A stretch of 64,000 nt of DNA from positions 62,001-126,000 of the forward strand of contig MBPM02000026.1 in the NCBI GenBank assembly GCA_001695595.3, in the 5' to 3' direction. The stretch is from Plasmopara viticola (taxonomy: Eukaryota; Oomycota; Peronosporomycetes; Peronosporales; Peronosporaceae). Positions 23,691 through 34,263 of the stretch are shown here, in pieces. Each line of letters begins with the position of its first letter. Positions within the stretch are counted from its first letter, which is position 1. The notes beneath the pieces were generated by a model that was not told where the DNA came from, did no database searches, and worked only from the letters and a program-made list of their open reading frames with translations. Made by a program: the position numbers and the translations under genes.

Positions 23691-26400
23691 GTGTGGTAGT
23701 AGTAGAATTTTATGAAATTCATTTTGTTAGTCTGTGGCTTAGTGCCTTTGACTCGGTAAATCTTTGTTGCTGAAAACACAGCAATAACTTCCAGATAAGT
23801 CACCCACTTGGCTTTGCTTGATCTACATTCATTACTACTGAGCTTTTTCATTTGGCTTCGTTGTATGGTTGATCGAAAGACTCGTGACTCCAACAAACCT
23901 GTTCATGAGTACTACTAAGAAACAGCCGTAACAAGTAGCTCAACAAGCTTTATAAGGACTGGTGGTCTATGATGGTGAAGATACAGAAGCTTGTCCAATC
24001 TTATCCAAAGCAAAATTCAGAGTTGTTAGCGCTCAGATGTTAGAGATTCTGTGTGCACGACATCACTGAACACCTAAAGCCCCGTATTTGGCAAGAACGT
24101 TTGTAAGGTTCAGCAGACCAATCTATGCATCCATAGACATTAGATCACCTTTTACCAGTTTTGCTTTTATTCTTTAGGCTTAAAATCGGGCTACAAAGAG
24201 CGCTGCAAATATGGCCCAACAAAGAGGCCGTACGGCTGAACACCCATCCGCAAACATCAAACATTGTCAATATAGAAGAACAAGCACGCTCGACAACATT
24301 GAAGCTTTACGACCAATGCCTGCCTTAGTCCAAAAGCGCCGACTCAGCAAGATGCGCCGAGTGCCAATGGCCAAGCGTATTTGACGTCTTAGGTACGCAG
24401 AGTCCAGGCAGCAATTACTGCTGTATCAACAGCAGCAATACCAAGCCCAGATGCAACCGCCTTACAAATGCTTCGACTTCCTCGTTGCATTTCGAGGCGA
24501 GCAGGTGAACAAAGATCCTTCTGTTAATGCTTTTTTTGCGAAGACATTAAGCTATAAGTATTCGCGGTTGAACACTTTCAAATAAATAAGCGCCACTTCA
24601 TGGCAACGGAGCCATCAAAATTTGTGTTGTGTACCTCTTGGAAGTCCGTGTCGAATTATTGCTGTGTATTTATAACAGATATCGAGCGCATGGGGTATTG
24701 GCACCGTTAAAAATTAACTGCGCACACACTGCAGGCCGAGAAGCAGCGAGTATGATCTTCGGGAGCGGATGTTCCGCTTGGAGGAAAGGAGAAACTATTT
24801 ACTAGTACGTCTCTTGGTTATACGACTCGATGCCTCATACTGAGCTTGATACCAGCTAATTAAAAAGCAATTTATTATCGAACAAAGTACGGGGAGAGAC
24901 CGTGAAGACGGTCAAGAGCGAAAGTCCAAGTACTCTCCAGGATGCCAATGAAGTTGCTTTCAACTTCAAGTTTGCCCAATACTCGAGTAAACCACCTCGT
25001 GTATCGGCCAAATCGATCGTGGTGAATAAAACCATCAGGCGAACATCAATACTACAAAAACAAAGCGTTTCGAAAAGAGAATGAACAAGAACAATGACTG
25101 GTCGAACCTTGCGGCCTGCAATAATTGTGGCGTTGTCGGCCACATATCTCTGCAACATACCGCTTCTTAGTGTAAGCGAGTGCATTGATACGTTAGTGGC
25201 GCCCAATATATGCCATTACCGAAGCGAAACATTAAGACGTTGGTCAAGAGAGATCAATCACCGTCTTTATCACTTACAGTGATTGAAGTCGTAACGGTGT
25301 GTCGAAAATTTTAGTGAAGCGACATGAGCTTAAAGTGACAAAGGGTGGGATGATTCAAGTCGAATGTATTTACGTCCAGGTTGTTTCTGACGAACTGTGC
25401 ACATGAGTTTGCGGATACCTGTTTTTCTTTTAGAATTTAAAGATTTCCAAGTCATAATTGTTCCTGGGAACAAGGATGCTATAATCGACATGGTGCGGCT
25501 TACAGAGTGAAACTTTATGTCAACTGGAGTACAGGACGAAGGGACTACCACAAGGCAGTTCAACTAAATTTGACAAAGCAACGCCCAACCGGATGGGTTG
25601 CTGAACAGCGCAAAGCTCGCACAGTTTGGAGCAAAAAATTATTGGCAACAAGGCAACCAAAGCCGTCATAGAATGACGCAGCTATTATTTTTTCATGGGT
25701 TCGTAAGAGTGATGTATCACTACAAAAACATTGAAGTATCTTCGTCTTCAACTTGCATCATTTTGAAAGAGACCAAGCGCTTCAACAACCAAGTATGGGT
25801 ATCTCAGGCTAGGACAAGGACCACGCAAGTATGAAGGCACATTTTATTTCGCATAGAGCTTACTTGCAAATTGTCTCCACTATTAGAAGAAATCGAACGG
25901 CCAATACGCCATATTATCACGTTATTATTTGAATACGTATGCATCGGTAATATACATAGGAATCGGCAATTACATAAATTGAGACGAGAAGCAGGGTTCA
26001 AATATCTCGTAATTCAAAATACTTTACTCATTTAAAAATATTTAGGAATGTGTAAACATCCTGATGCCTTTTAAGCGTCAGCAAGAGATAGCTGAGAGCC
26101 ACCACTTCGGCGGTAGCAAGAAAAGAATCCGTAATAGCTCTCCATTCATAATAATTTCTTGATGTGTTCTAAGCAACTAATCTCCACCAACCTTACCGAC
26201 TTCGTCCCGCTCGCTGCCCAAGCCTTGTCCGAACACCAACCTTCAATGGATTGTGTAGCATAGTACCTGTTGCCATCTTTATCAAATTTAAGACAGCACT
26301 GAGATCATGGGCTCTTACTGCCTTTAATCAGTCGCTCATCATCAAACTCCAAGCCCTTTCCTATTAGTAGTACCGACCCAGCCGGACGTTTTGACGTATC
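23690..26400 (+). mobile_element. Degenerate Ty3/Gypsy-like remnant, copy 3 (gag-protease plus LTR-like end)
   Basis: The leader at about 23,800-23,860 (CTTGGCTTTGCTTGATC) resembles 14,320-14,400 of copy 1. The gag-like stretch at about 24,265-24,480 aligns with 14,715-14,950 of copy 1 and, inverted, 21,230-20,980 of copy 2. A zinc-knuckle relic at about 25,115-25,155 reads CNNCGVVGHISLQH, with H where the last C of CCHC is expected. A protease end near 25,440-25,490 reads VIIVPGNKDAI. An LTR-like segment at 26,085-26,360 matches 13,885-14,150. The reverse transcriptase to integrase part seems deleted. It has several in-frame stops and is not functional. Confidence 0.65.
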
Positions 26401-29115
26401 TGACCTCAAGTCAAAGAGTAGTTAATCTTTTTACATAGTTTATATGGACGGCATGTTATTGGATACGGCCTTGTAATTGAAAGTTGTTGAAACAGTGGCT
26501 GTTCAAGTAAGCTAACTCGCTCTGATGATGTTCTTTCCAGCTTAATGTCAGTGACAGGCCCCTAGCTAGCTTTCATCGGGGTATCACCAACTTATCGGTG
26601 CTACATGTGAGCTAAAGCACTTTGACATTACTATTCATCGTCACGTAAATTACTATTTTTTGCTCGGGCGAACTTGAAGTGTGTATACCATTATTATCAT
26701 ACTCATGAAGCATTCTGCTTTGACCTTCTTATGCTCCAAGTCAAACGCGTGAAACGTCATCACGGTCTCAGTGTAGCCCAGATACATACGTCAGAAGCTG
26801 GCTCGAGCGTAGTTCTGCTGCATCATTCACATGTGCACGTCTGTGAGATCCAAAACAAACGGAGATGACTTCTTTATAAAGACAAGTTTACATGGCGTCA
26901 CATTTGTCTTTGCCGTGGTTTGACAGTTGATGAGATACATAGCCGTAACCACGGCTTCCGTTTACCTTTTCGTCGACGCTCTACTGAAGTAGAGCATTCT
27001 GTGTTGTTTCTACATCTTTTCCTGTTGGCAATAATGAGCAATTATGTCTTTTCGTTTTTCTCTTCCAACGCAATCGTGCTGCTTTGGTCCAAAATGAAAG
27101 ATAACGAGCGTTAGATTCTTACGTCTATGCTACGCTCAATAAATTCTCTTCTAAACCAACTATTTGTTGAGTCCCAAAAGTTATAGTACATCTAACATCA
27201 TTAAGTCGCCAAAGTTAAGCAATCTGCTCACCTCCGAGTTGTATCAACTTATCGCACAAATTGAAATTCCTTCAATCACTCGAATTTTGGCGATAGCGTC
27301 GTTGAGGTAATCGTGAAGTGTCTCATTGGTCTATGTGCATATGACAATCTTCGTGAAGCATTTGCTTAAAACGGCTGTGATATTAAACTTAGAGTTTATC
27401 CTATCTGAATCCTTAAAAGAGGCCGTGAACTTTATAAAGGGAAACGTAAGGTTCTTAATACCAGTAAACATTTTGAGCTTTGAACATAAGAACAAGTTAT
27501 AGAAACTTTGCATCATGCATATTTTAAGGGATCGATAATTTTTTTTTGGCGGCAGCCCTAATATTCAATAGCTATTGACTCAACGCATCAACGGGCAATA
27601 AAAGATACATAAAAGCAAACGGACCTCAACTATAAGCCGGCGATCTCAATCATGGCTCACTGACTGTTAGCAGGTCTTGCTTCTGTTTGTAAAGTCACCC
27701 CTTTAAGTGTCAGCGCAAGCAAGGCGTTTTTTCTTGATTCAAGCTGCAACATTTAGTGTAGCAATTTTACTCCAGATAATCTTTGTCTTTAGGATGTTCA
27801 ACTCGAAATTACATAAAAGCAGCTAGAAATCACATCTCTTTCAAATTTGATTTCAGCTGCCCCATTACCAACTACAAGGGATCAATGGCAATAAATTACG
27901 AAATTGAACGTTTGATGAAGCCGGAGACATGAGCAGCACTGCAACACGTCAGGTAGAATTTAAAGAAGAGGAACCCGTACATTGACTACTTTCTCTAAAA
28001 GCAATGTTAGCTTAGCCGACGCTGCATCCAGTCTGCAAGTAGATTTAAGAAGCACAGGAGTTGGTCTAAATGCCCTTTCATTTTTCGAGGAACAACATTG
28101 CACAACAGCTGCTACATTCGAGTCAAATCTTGGTGGAGCACTAACGTCAAATGCCGGTGTATTAAATTTAGCGCTTGACTACTCCGACGTTCGTGATTGA
28201 TCTGTTATAATTATTTCTGCCTCAACATCAACAGCTGCACCTTCTATCACTTGTAATGTGATATGTGGTAAGCATGTGATGGCAGCTTAAGACTATGACC
28301 TGTTAATATGCATTGAAGCATAATGGAAGTGCTATGGACATACATGTCATCAAACGCGTTGGGAAGCCCCACTAATTGCATCAACAGAAGATTAAACAAC
28401 ACACTAAAACCACTTCAAGGTACTTCAGCTGGAGTGCTGACCGCGGTAAAGGGTATCTTAGTCTCTCGTGTGAGATGTTAAACTTTTTCTCAACTAAGTT
28501 GATGCACTAAATTATTTTCTAACTCCAAGTACATTGGACTGTTGCAGAAAAACCATGTCTTTTGGTACTTTATTTAGAAATTGTTTATACTATTATGGAA
28601 AAACTCCAAAGTAATTATATAATAAGACCTTCGCACTTCTTACTTTCAAATTTTCGGCGCATTTGAAGAACAAATTAGTACCCTTATCGCAGGGTGAATT
28701 GAATTTACAAGTCACACACACCAACTTTGCTTGTAAGTTGGCAGCCTTGTTTATTTGAGTACCCTCGCATTCGGAATGTTGGCTTCACCTTATTGCCTAC
28801 TCGTGTTCCTGACCAGAAAACAATCACTAAGATGCTATTTAATACCAGCACGCCGTATAGCAGACTGCACGATTCATTTACATTAAAAGCATTATTTCAA
28901 TATAGCTGGCATCCACTTTGCACTGAAGCCATTAGTATAGTACCATTAATGAGATCTCATTGAACTTTAGGTGTTAAAAGTATGCCAAATTTTCCCTTAG
29001 TTTACTAATATATACATGTCGGTAGGCAGAGTAGATTTTGGTAAAAAATACGTTCAGTCACCACAAGTATTCTACGGTCCAGACTTTTACGGTGCAAAAA
29101 TAAAGGCATTGAACC
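26400..29115. other. Gene-free region between the retroelement cluster and HPPD
   Basis: No supported gene. A 9-bp-arm inverted repeat, GCCGTGGTT (26,912-26,920) with AACCACGGC (26,947-26,955), is the only clear structure. A short open frame at 27,982-28,200 has no ATG near its start and no motif. Confidence 0.5.
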
Positions 29116-30378
29116 CTATACGTTCAGCGACTTTTCATAGTCCTCGATCGACTTGAACAACGCAGTGAAGTTGCCCTTGCCAAAACCTCCGCATCCCGCG
29201 GCCTGCTCCAATCGACCGGCAATGTCTTTCATACAACCCACGCGCTCGATAATTTCAAAAAAGACGGTAGCGCGATCACCTAGAGGCTTGGTAAAAATTT
29301 GTAGCAAAATGCCTTGATCATCCTTATCGACGAGCAGTCCGAGGTGTTCAATCTGTTTATACTGCTCCTTGGTCAAAGCGTCACCAATACGTTCTGGCAT
29401 CTGATCGTAGTAAACTTGATTGGGGCGAGGCATAAAATCAAAGCCCCCCAGATTGCGACGCTTTTGCATCTCTGCCAGCGTGTGAAAAATATCGTCCGTC
29501 TTGAGTGCCATGTGCTGTAAACCAGCACCGACATTTTGCTCCAGGTATGTTTGGATCTGACTCTTGCGCTTTGTACCGAACGTCGGCTCGTTGACCGGCA
29601 GCAGCACCATTTCGTTATTGCTGGCTAGCACCATACTGTTCAGTCCCGAGTCTAGCGTGCCAACATCTTCTGCCGTGAACTCGGCAAATTCGTGGAAACC
29701 TGTAAAGCCTGTGATGTACTTGACTGCCTCTAGTAAGTTAGGCACGTTTCCCACGCAGTGGTCAAGGCGCTTGATACCAATGCTCACATCAGGACCCTCA
29801 CACTTCTCGTAACCAGGCACAAACGGTCCCTCGACGTGGCCACTCACCCAGCGGATCACCACATCACCGTATAACTTAACTTCCGATACAATTGTCGTCG
29901 TACCCGACTCCTTATCAGTCAGTGTATGGGGTTCTAGCACTCCCACGCCGCCATTTTGCACTGAGATCTCGTACGCAGCCTTGGCATCCCCGACAAGAAT
30001 TCCCACTGCACGCACTGCTAAACCGTGTTTCAATACAAATTGTTGTGCGAACGCTGGGTCATAACCGGGCATTGGACTCACGGCATCAGGTGCCTTCTCT
30101 GTCTCGAGCGCATACGGTGCCGTGAACACGAGCTTGACTTCGCCACTCTGAATGACGTAGCTGGCTGATACGTGGTTGCCTGTCGACTGATCAGACTTGC
30201 CAATCTGGCCCATGCCTAGACTCCAACCAAAGCGGCGGGATACGTTCGTTGCATCTGCACAGTAAAACTCAATGTGGTGGAATTTGTGCACATCGAAATG
30301 GTCGGTCTTGGCATTGTGGCGCACAAAGTTCTTGCAGCCCACGAGCTTGATGTCACTATTGTTAACTGCAGGAGTCAT
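29116..30378 (-). CDS. HPD: 4-hydroxyphenylpyruvate dioxygenase (HPPD)
   Basis: Converts 4-hydroxyphenylpyruvate plus O2 to homogentisate and CO2 in tyrosine breakdown; in plants this also feeds tocopherol and plastoquinone synthesis. It is an Fe(II) enzyme of two vicinal-oxygen-chelate domains. The first ATG in frame is at 30378, giving 420 residues. The frame is open a few codons further upstream but without an ATG. The three metal ligands are visible: H207 (RLDHCVGNV), H289 (LQHMAL) and E375 (FFEIIERVG). Their spacing of 82 and 86 residues equals that of the plant enzyme. The end GGFGKGNFTALFKSIEDYEK is the conserved C-terminal helix that gates the active site. No targeting peptide is apparent, so it is probably cytosolic. 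The gene is a single exon and all key residues are intact. It lies 297 bp downstream of the SEC20-like gene on the same strand. Confidence 0.97.
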   Translation of the reverse strand: MTPAVNNSDIKLVGCKNFVRHNAKTDHFDVHKFHHIEFYCADATNVSRRFGWSLGMGQIGKSDQSTGNHVSASYVIQSGEVKLVFTAPYALETEKAPDAVSPMPGYDPAFAQQFVLKHGLAVRAVGILVGDAKAAYEISVQNGGVGVLEPHTLTDKESGTTTIVSEVKLYGDVVIRWVSGHVEGPFVPGYEKCEGPDVSIGIKRLDHCVGNVPNLLEAVKYITGFTGFHEFAEFTAEDVGTLDSGLNSMVLASNNEMVLLPVNEPTFGTKRKSQIQTYLEQNVGAGLQHMALKTDDIFHTLAEMQKRRNLGGFDFMPRPNQVYYDQMPERIGDALTKEQYKQIEHLGLLVDKDDQGILLQIFTKPLGDRATVFFEIIERVGCMKDIAGRLEQAAGCGGFGKGNFTALFKSIEDYEKSLNV

Positions 30379-30675
30379 TTGAAGCAAGGACTGAGGAAGT
30401 GGCAAGCAAATTTAATTATGATTCACTGATCATCGGCTCAGGCGGCACATGGGCGTCGGATTCTTATGATGTCTAATCCGCAGGATTTGACGCCCTACAC
30501 ATGTGTCGCTTCGAAGTAGTAGAAGTAATCAGTAGTGTTATAGTACTGCTAGATCGCAATACTATTCTACATTAACGAGTAGAGTGTGCTACTAGTATAT
30601 GCAGTCGTATTATGTGACCTTCTGATAACAAAATACTATTACCTTTTAAGGGACCGTATAGTATAATTCTTTTAA

Positions 30676-31383
30676 TCAAATAAGGATGAGGCCCGTGCGT
30701 TCGTACACAATAAACAACACCGTCGAGATTAGCACCATAATTCCTGCACCGATCCACAATTTGTCTTGTTTTGCCTGCCACTCAAGTGCCTTGAGTCTCT
30801 TTCGTACTTCAACGATTTCGGCGTTCACGTTGCCGTACTCCTGGTGAGAGCTACGTAAACTCTGACGCCCGTCATCCAGCACTTTGGTAACAGAGCTCAC
30901 ACGCTCTATCTCCTGGGACATGATCTGTCTCGTGCGTTTAAGCGATGCTTTCACGTCGATAGCCGATCCTGATAAGCTACCGTTCTTAGATGTATTTTCC
31001 TTCTGCAAACTCTGTGGCAACAAGCTCCGGCGCTGCTGCTCGAGACGCTCAATTTTAGCGCGCTGACGGTAGGCTACAAGCACCTTCCTGCAGCTGGCCA
31101 TGTGGCTCTGTAGCTGTGCATTGTGCTTCTCTATCGCTTCGATAGCCTCCTTTTCCTTTTTAATGTCCTCCAATTCCTCGGTCCAGTCTTGCGCTTTAGT
31201 GAGCGCGCGTCGGTACGCGGCAATGGCATCGCTCACTTTTTCCTCAAGCACCTGCTCCTCCTCGATTGAAAAGTTCAAGCGCTGATGCACTGAGGTGTCC
31301 TCCTTGCGAATGGACAAATTCGTGGATACATAGCGCCAGATACCGCCGAGCTCTTGTTCAGCTTGTTGGAGCTCTTCCATCAT
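30676..31383 (-). CDS. SEC20: Sec20-like SNARE (Use1/Sec20/Ufe1 complex)
   Basis: A 235-residue tail-anchored coiled-coil protein. Residues about 30-125 form a long helical N-terminal region. Residues about 140-205 form the SNARE-like helix with the Sec20-family stretch SLKRTRQIMSQEIERVSSV. Residues about 211-229 are one membrane span (LWIGAGIMVLISTVLFIVY) followed by a short lumenal tail. Sec20 family proteins (BNIP1 in animals) sit in the ER membrane as part of the SNARE complex that receives COPI vesicles returning from the Golgi. The start is the first of two consecutive ATG codons at 31383. It is a single exon. Another Qb-type SNARE is possible, but the motif after the linker and the tail position favour Sec20. 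Confidence 0.85.
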   Translation of the reverse strand: MMEELQQAEQELGGIWRYVSTNLSIRKEDTSVHQRLNFSIEEEQVLEEKVSDAIAAYRRALTKAQDWTEELEDIKKEKEAIEAIEKHNAQLQSHMASCRKVLVAYRQRAKIERLEQQRRSLLPQSLQKENTSKNGSLSGSAIDVKASLKRTRQIMSQEIERVSSVTKVLDDGRQSLRSSHQEYGNVNAEIVEVRKRLKALEWQAKQDKLWIGAGIMVLISTVLFIVYERTGLILI

Positions 31384-31399
31384 TAAAACCAGCGTCCAT
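31358..31399 (-). promoter_or_regulatory. Possible overlapping upstream ORF of SEC20
   Basis: An ATG at 31399, 16 bases before the SEC20 start and in another frame, opens 13 codons ending in TGA at 31358, inside the SEC20 coding region. If the mRNA begins upstream of it, it would compete for scanning ribosomes. The transcript start is unknown, so this is only a possibility. Confidence 0.3.
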
Positions 31400-31705
31400 A
31401 CAATCTCTGATTGGTGGAATCTTATGTGTTACCGTGATCAATTTGCAGAGGCTTTTACTCAATGGTAAATAAAGTCTAAAAAGGGTATATTGGTCCTACA
31501 TGCTCTAACAGTCAAAACGAAAGAGCAGATTGCCAGGATAGCCTAACGATCCGGCAAGTTTGCCTGACGGTTTGCGGCGCCACCTCAGAGGGCAACTTGG
31601 CGTTTGAGTCAAAGACAATTAACGACCTAATATGCTCGGTGCGTACAATCCAGAGATCTTTGTAAAAAATTACAAAGAAAATTTGGCGGCCAAAATGGGT
31701 ATAAG

Positions 31706-31743
31706 CACTACTTAGGTAAACAATTTCATCCAGCAAGTTGCCT
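31706..31743 (+). repeat. Direct repeat, left copy
   Basis: Begins CACTACTTAGGTAAACAA and ends CAGCAAGTTGCCT. It matches 32,081-32,120 with a 2-base length difference and a few substitutions. Confidence 0.75.
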
Positions 31744-32080
31744 ATGGTATCTAGATTGTGTCCAAACTATTCTAAAGTAGGCTACAGTTGTATGACGTAG
31801 AGTTGTGGTAGGCATACAAACTATAAGTCACATAGTGAGCTGAAGATGCATCCAGAGGAAGCACTGAAGTTCTTTACTTTCATAACGGGTCTGTTGGTGC
31901 AGTGGAGTTACTAGTTCGTGACGAATCCCACCGTGGTCGACAACTTACAGGTGATGCTATTTGGGGGGATTACAATTACGAAGTCAAAAAGTGGATAGTA
32001 AATGCCTAAGGTGTCGTGAGGAAATCGTTCAACACGACGTCGGTATGCGAAGCCCCTAATTAAGAATAGACAACACCTTG

Positions 32081-32120
32081 CACTACTTAGGTAAGTACAA
32101 TCTCATTCAGCAAGTTGCCT
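32081..32120 (+). repeat. Direct repeat, right copy
   Basis: Begins CACTACTTAGGTAAGTAC and ends CAGCAAGTTGCCT. It is the partner of 31,706-31,743. Confidence 0.75.
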
Positions 32121-32577
32121 GGCTACTCTTATGGTACTGCTCAGGCCAGATGATTTGGAGACTGGTCGGAATCAAGGAAAAATGGGTTTGGAGTTTAATA
32201 TGAGTGCTAGAACTCATGTTAATTGATTCACACTTGCCCCTAGAATTACATGCACGAAGATACTTCTACGCATGCTCCGCTTGACGATTTTTAAAGGAGA
32301 TGAGGCTCAGCTGCTTAACGGGCCAGCTCGCTTTTCCCATTCGAGAATGTGGCTAGCTTGGAAGGTGTATAATGTTGTAGCTGAGATTATGGCAGTTGTA
32401 AGATTTAAATACACTATGCGTATATGCACAATTGTTCGATAGCTACAATAATGAAATTGCAAAAACCTGTCGCCAAGTGTAAATCTGTATGATATTTGGA
32501 ACTGCAACAAATCTTAACAGAAAGCCTCTTTATTAACTAGACACGAACCAAAAGCTACTTCGATGCACCTAATCGTT

Positions 32578-34158
32578 TCAAAGAGCAAGCAACGCTGTCA
32601 TGAGACCAAGCGCCACCGTCGTCGCAGTGAACGACAGAGAGGCCGAGGCACTAGATTCACCAGCACCGGGTCCACTTGCGCTGCTAGTACCATTGCGAGA
32701 CGAGGTCGAGGTCGAGGTCTTGGTTTCAGCGTCCGACAATGTCGTAAATGCCTTTTTCAATTCAGGATATTCAAAGCCGTCTTCACTAGTGGCACATCCT
32801 TCACTGGCAGTGCACTCAGTACACAGCTGAGAGTAGCCCACACGCTTGCATCCGTTGCCTGACCCACAAGCCTTTACAGTCTTATAGCATGGCGGATTAC
32901 TAGCAGCGAGCTCCTCTGGTGTAGGCAGCGCACGGAAAGCAGCAACAAGATTGCTATCAATTTGCGTCGATCCCGAAGAAAGCGTCTCCTCGTACTTTGT
33001 AACCACAGCCTCGGCACGTGCAGCGTTTGCCGTCTCGTTCAAAGGGTCTTCCCAGAACGGCAGTCCCGAGGTCATTTCGCCAGACTCAGCGTCTCCCGAA
33101 AACTCCGTGTTGTTGGAATCAGCCATGCACCATTCAGTAAAGTTTGCATACGTTGAGTTCGAGTCGGGGTTTTCAATAGCAGTGATCCCGACAATGTCGT
33201 CAATAGTCACCCAACCCATGACGTTGTACGCAAACGTGCAGTCGACACCATCGGGTCCTTCTCCGTAAGTGCACAATCCTTTGCGTGTGCTGCTGCGACA
33301 TTTGTCCGACTTTTTACCCCAGCTTTCAAGTGGACACGTGTTTGGGAAGGAGAACCAGTAGGTGTCTGGGTACGGCGCACGGACATCGTCGTCTTTAATG
33401 CCACCACCGACAAAAGGACCGACGTTTGGCTGTTCCTTGTCACCATTAAATTGAAGACAACCAGCGGGAAAGTCGTCGTCTCCCGAAAGAGGAGTACAGC
33501 GACCACTGTCCATAGGAATCATGGGTCCGTATTCGGGAGTCAGTCCCCACGAATCCTGGAACTGAGCAATCGTCTCGTTTGTTTGGACAATGAGGATCTC
33601 GTAAAAGACAATGTACGCCATCCCCGATTTTCGCTCACAGCGCTCTTCTTCAGAACGGACGTTGACGTTAATGCCTTCGGCTTGCACGTACATTAACGCA
33701 CCCTCGACCGACGCAGTGTTGACCGTGTCCATGGCACTCAAGTACCCTGCTTTCAAGTCGTCCCCTCCAAAACTCGATACAAACACGCCATCTACAAGGA
33801 CCGGAGCGTCACTCTGTACACGTGCGTGTACCACACGTACCGGTGGCATGTGGTACGAGTCTTCGGGGTACGTGCGTGTCTTGAGGTTGGCAAACACATC
33901 GCTTCCCGACGTTTGGCTGGTACTGGTACTGTTTCCAGAGGTGACTGACGTCGTGGATGCCTGATTCATTTCATTAGAGTTCGACGTATCGGCAGTTGTA
34001 CTAGTAAGGTTCGCACGGCTCTCGGACGTCGTAGTGGAGGAGGAGGAATTCGCTACATTGGTAGTTGATGTGCTCGGCGTGGAGTTCTCAACTGTCGTTC
34101 GCGCAGAGACGTTTAACGCCATGCCGGCTGCGGCGATCAAGATGGCACTGAGTTTCAT
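32578..34158 (-). CDS. Secreted, probably GPI-anchored, cysteine-containing surface protein of unknown function
   Basis: A 526-residue protein from the ATG at 34158. The frame is open further upstream but has no other ATG, and an initiator-like box lies at 34,230-34,221. Residues 1-19 (MKLSAILIAAAGMALNVSA) are a signal peptide. Residues about 20-95 are a Ser/Thr/Asn-rich, mucin-like stalk. About 100-430 is a folded region with paired cysteines, many N-x-S/T sites and aromatic-rich motifs (YPDTYWFSFPNTCPLESW). A second Ser-rich stretch precedes a hydrophobic C-terminus (TATTVALGLMTALLAL) with small residues (SGPGAGESSAS) before it, which fits a GPI-attachment signal. I do not recognise the folded domain. 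It resembles large oomycete surface proteins in general style only. It probably sits at the plasma membrane or cell wall. Confidence 0.85.
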   Translation of the reverse strand: MKLSAILIAAAGMALNVSARTTVENSTPSTSTTNVANSSSSTTTSESRANLTSTTADTSNSNEMNQASTTSVTSGNSTSTSQTSGSDVFANLKTRTYPEDSYHMPPVRVVHARVQSDAPVLVDGVFVSSFGGDDLKAGYLSAMDTVNTASVEGALMYVQAEGINVNVRSEEERCERKSGMAYIVFYEILIVQTNETIAQFQDSWGLTPEYGPMIPMDSGRCTPLSGDDDFPAGCLQFNGDKEQPNVGPFVGGGIKDDDVRAPYPDTYWFSFPNTCPLESWGKKSDKCRSSTRKGLCTYGEGPDGVDCTFAYNVMGWVTIDDIVGITAIENPDSNSTYANFTEWCMADSNNTEFSGDAESGEMTSGLPFWEDPLNETANAARAEAVVTKYEETLSSGSTQIDSNLVAAFRALPTPEELAASNPPCYKTVKACGSGNGCKRVGYSQLCTECTASEGCATSEDGFEYPELKKAFTTLSDAETKTSTSTSSRNGTSSASGPGAGESSASASLSFTATTVALGLMTALLAL

Positions 34159-34220
34159 CGTCACGACGTACGCTATCAAAGAGAAGAGGCTCGAATGCTT
34201 TAACTTGAGTAGGGTGAAAG

Positions 34221-34230
34221 GAAGAATGAG
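34221..34230 (-). promoter_or_regulatory. Oomycete initiator-like box of the surface-protein gene
   Basis: On the minus strand this reads CTCATTCTTC, close to the core of the oomycete initiator (GCTCATTYY), in a pyrimidine-rich setting. It lies about 62 bases before the ATG at 34158, a normal 5'-leader length, and supports that start. Confidence 0.45.
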
Positions 34231-34263
34231 GGCGAACGTGAGTGGGAGCAGATGAACTCGCAA

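Larger units (their letters stand above)
31384..32577. other. Intergenic region with a direct repeat pair
   Basis: No gene is supported. About 38-40 bp at 31,706-31,743 and 32,081-32,120 (both CACTACTTAGGTAA...CAGCAAGTTGCCT) form a direct repeat 375 bp apart. Between them lies a short stretch resembling pol III box A (TGGTGCAGTGG, 31,895-31,905) and an imperfect box B (GTTCGTGAC, 31,914-31,922), but the boxes are closer together than in a tRNA. Confidence 0.5.

Noticed and set aside
27982..28200. Small open frame considered as a possible secreted effector
   Set aside because: No ATG at its start, no signal peptide and no RXLR or LFLAK motif.
34159..34263. Upstream extension of the surface-protein frame
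   Set aside because: The extension starts at TTG, not ATG, and overlaps the initiator-like box. The ATG at 34158 begins a clean signal peptide.
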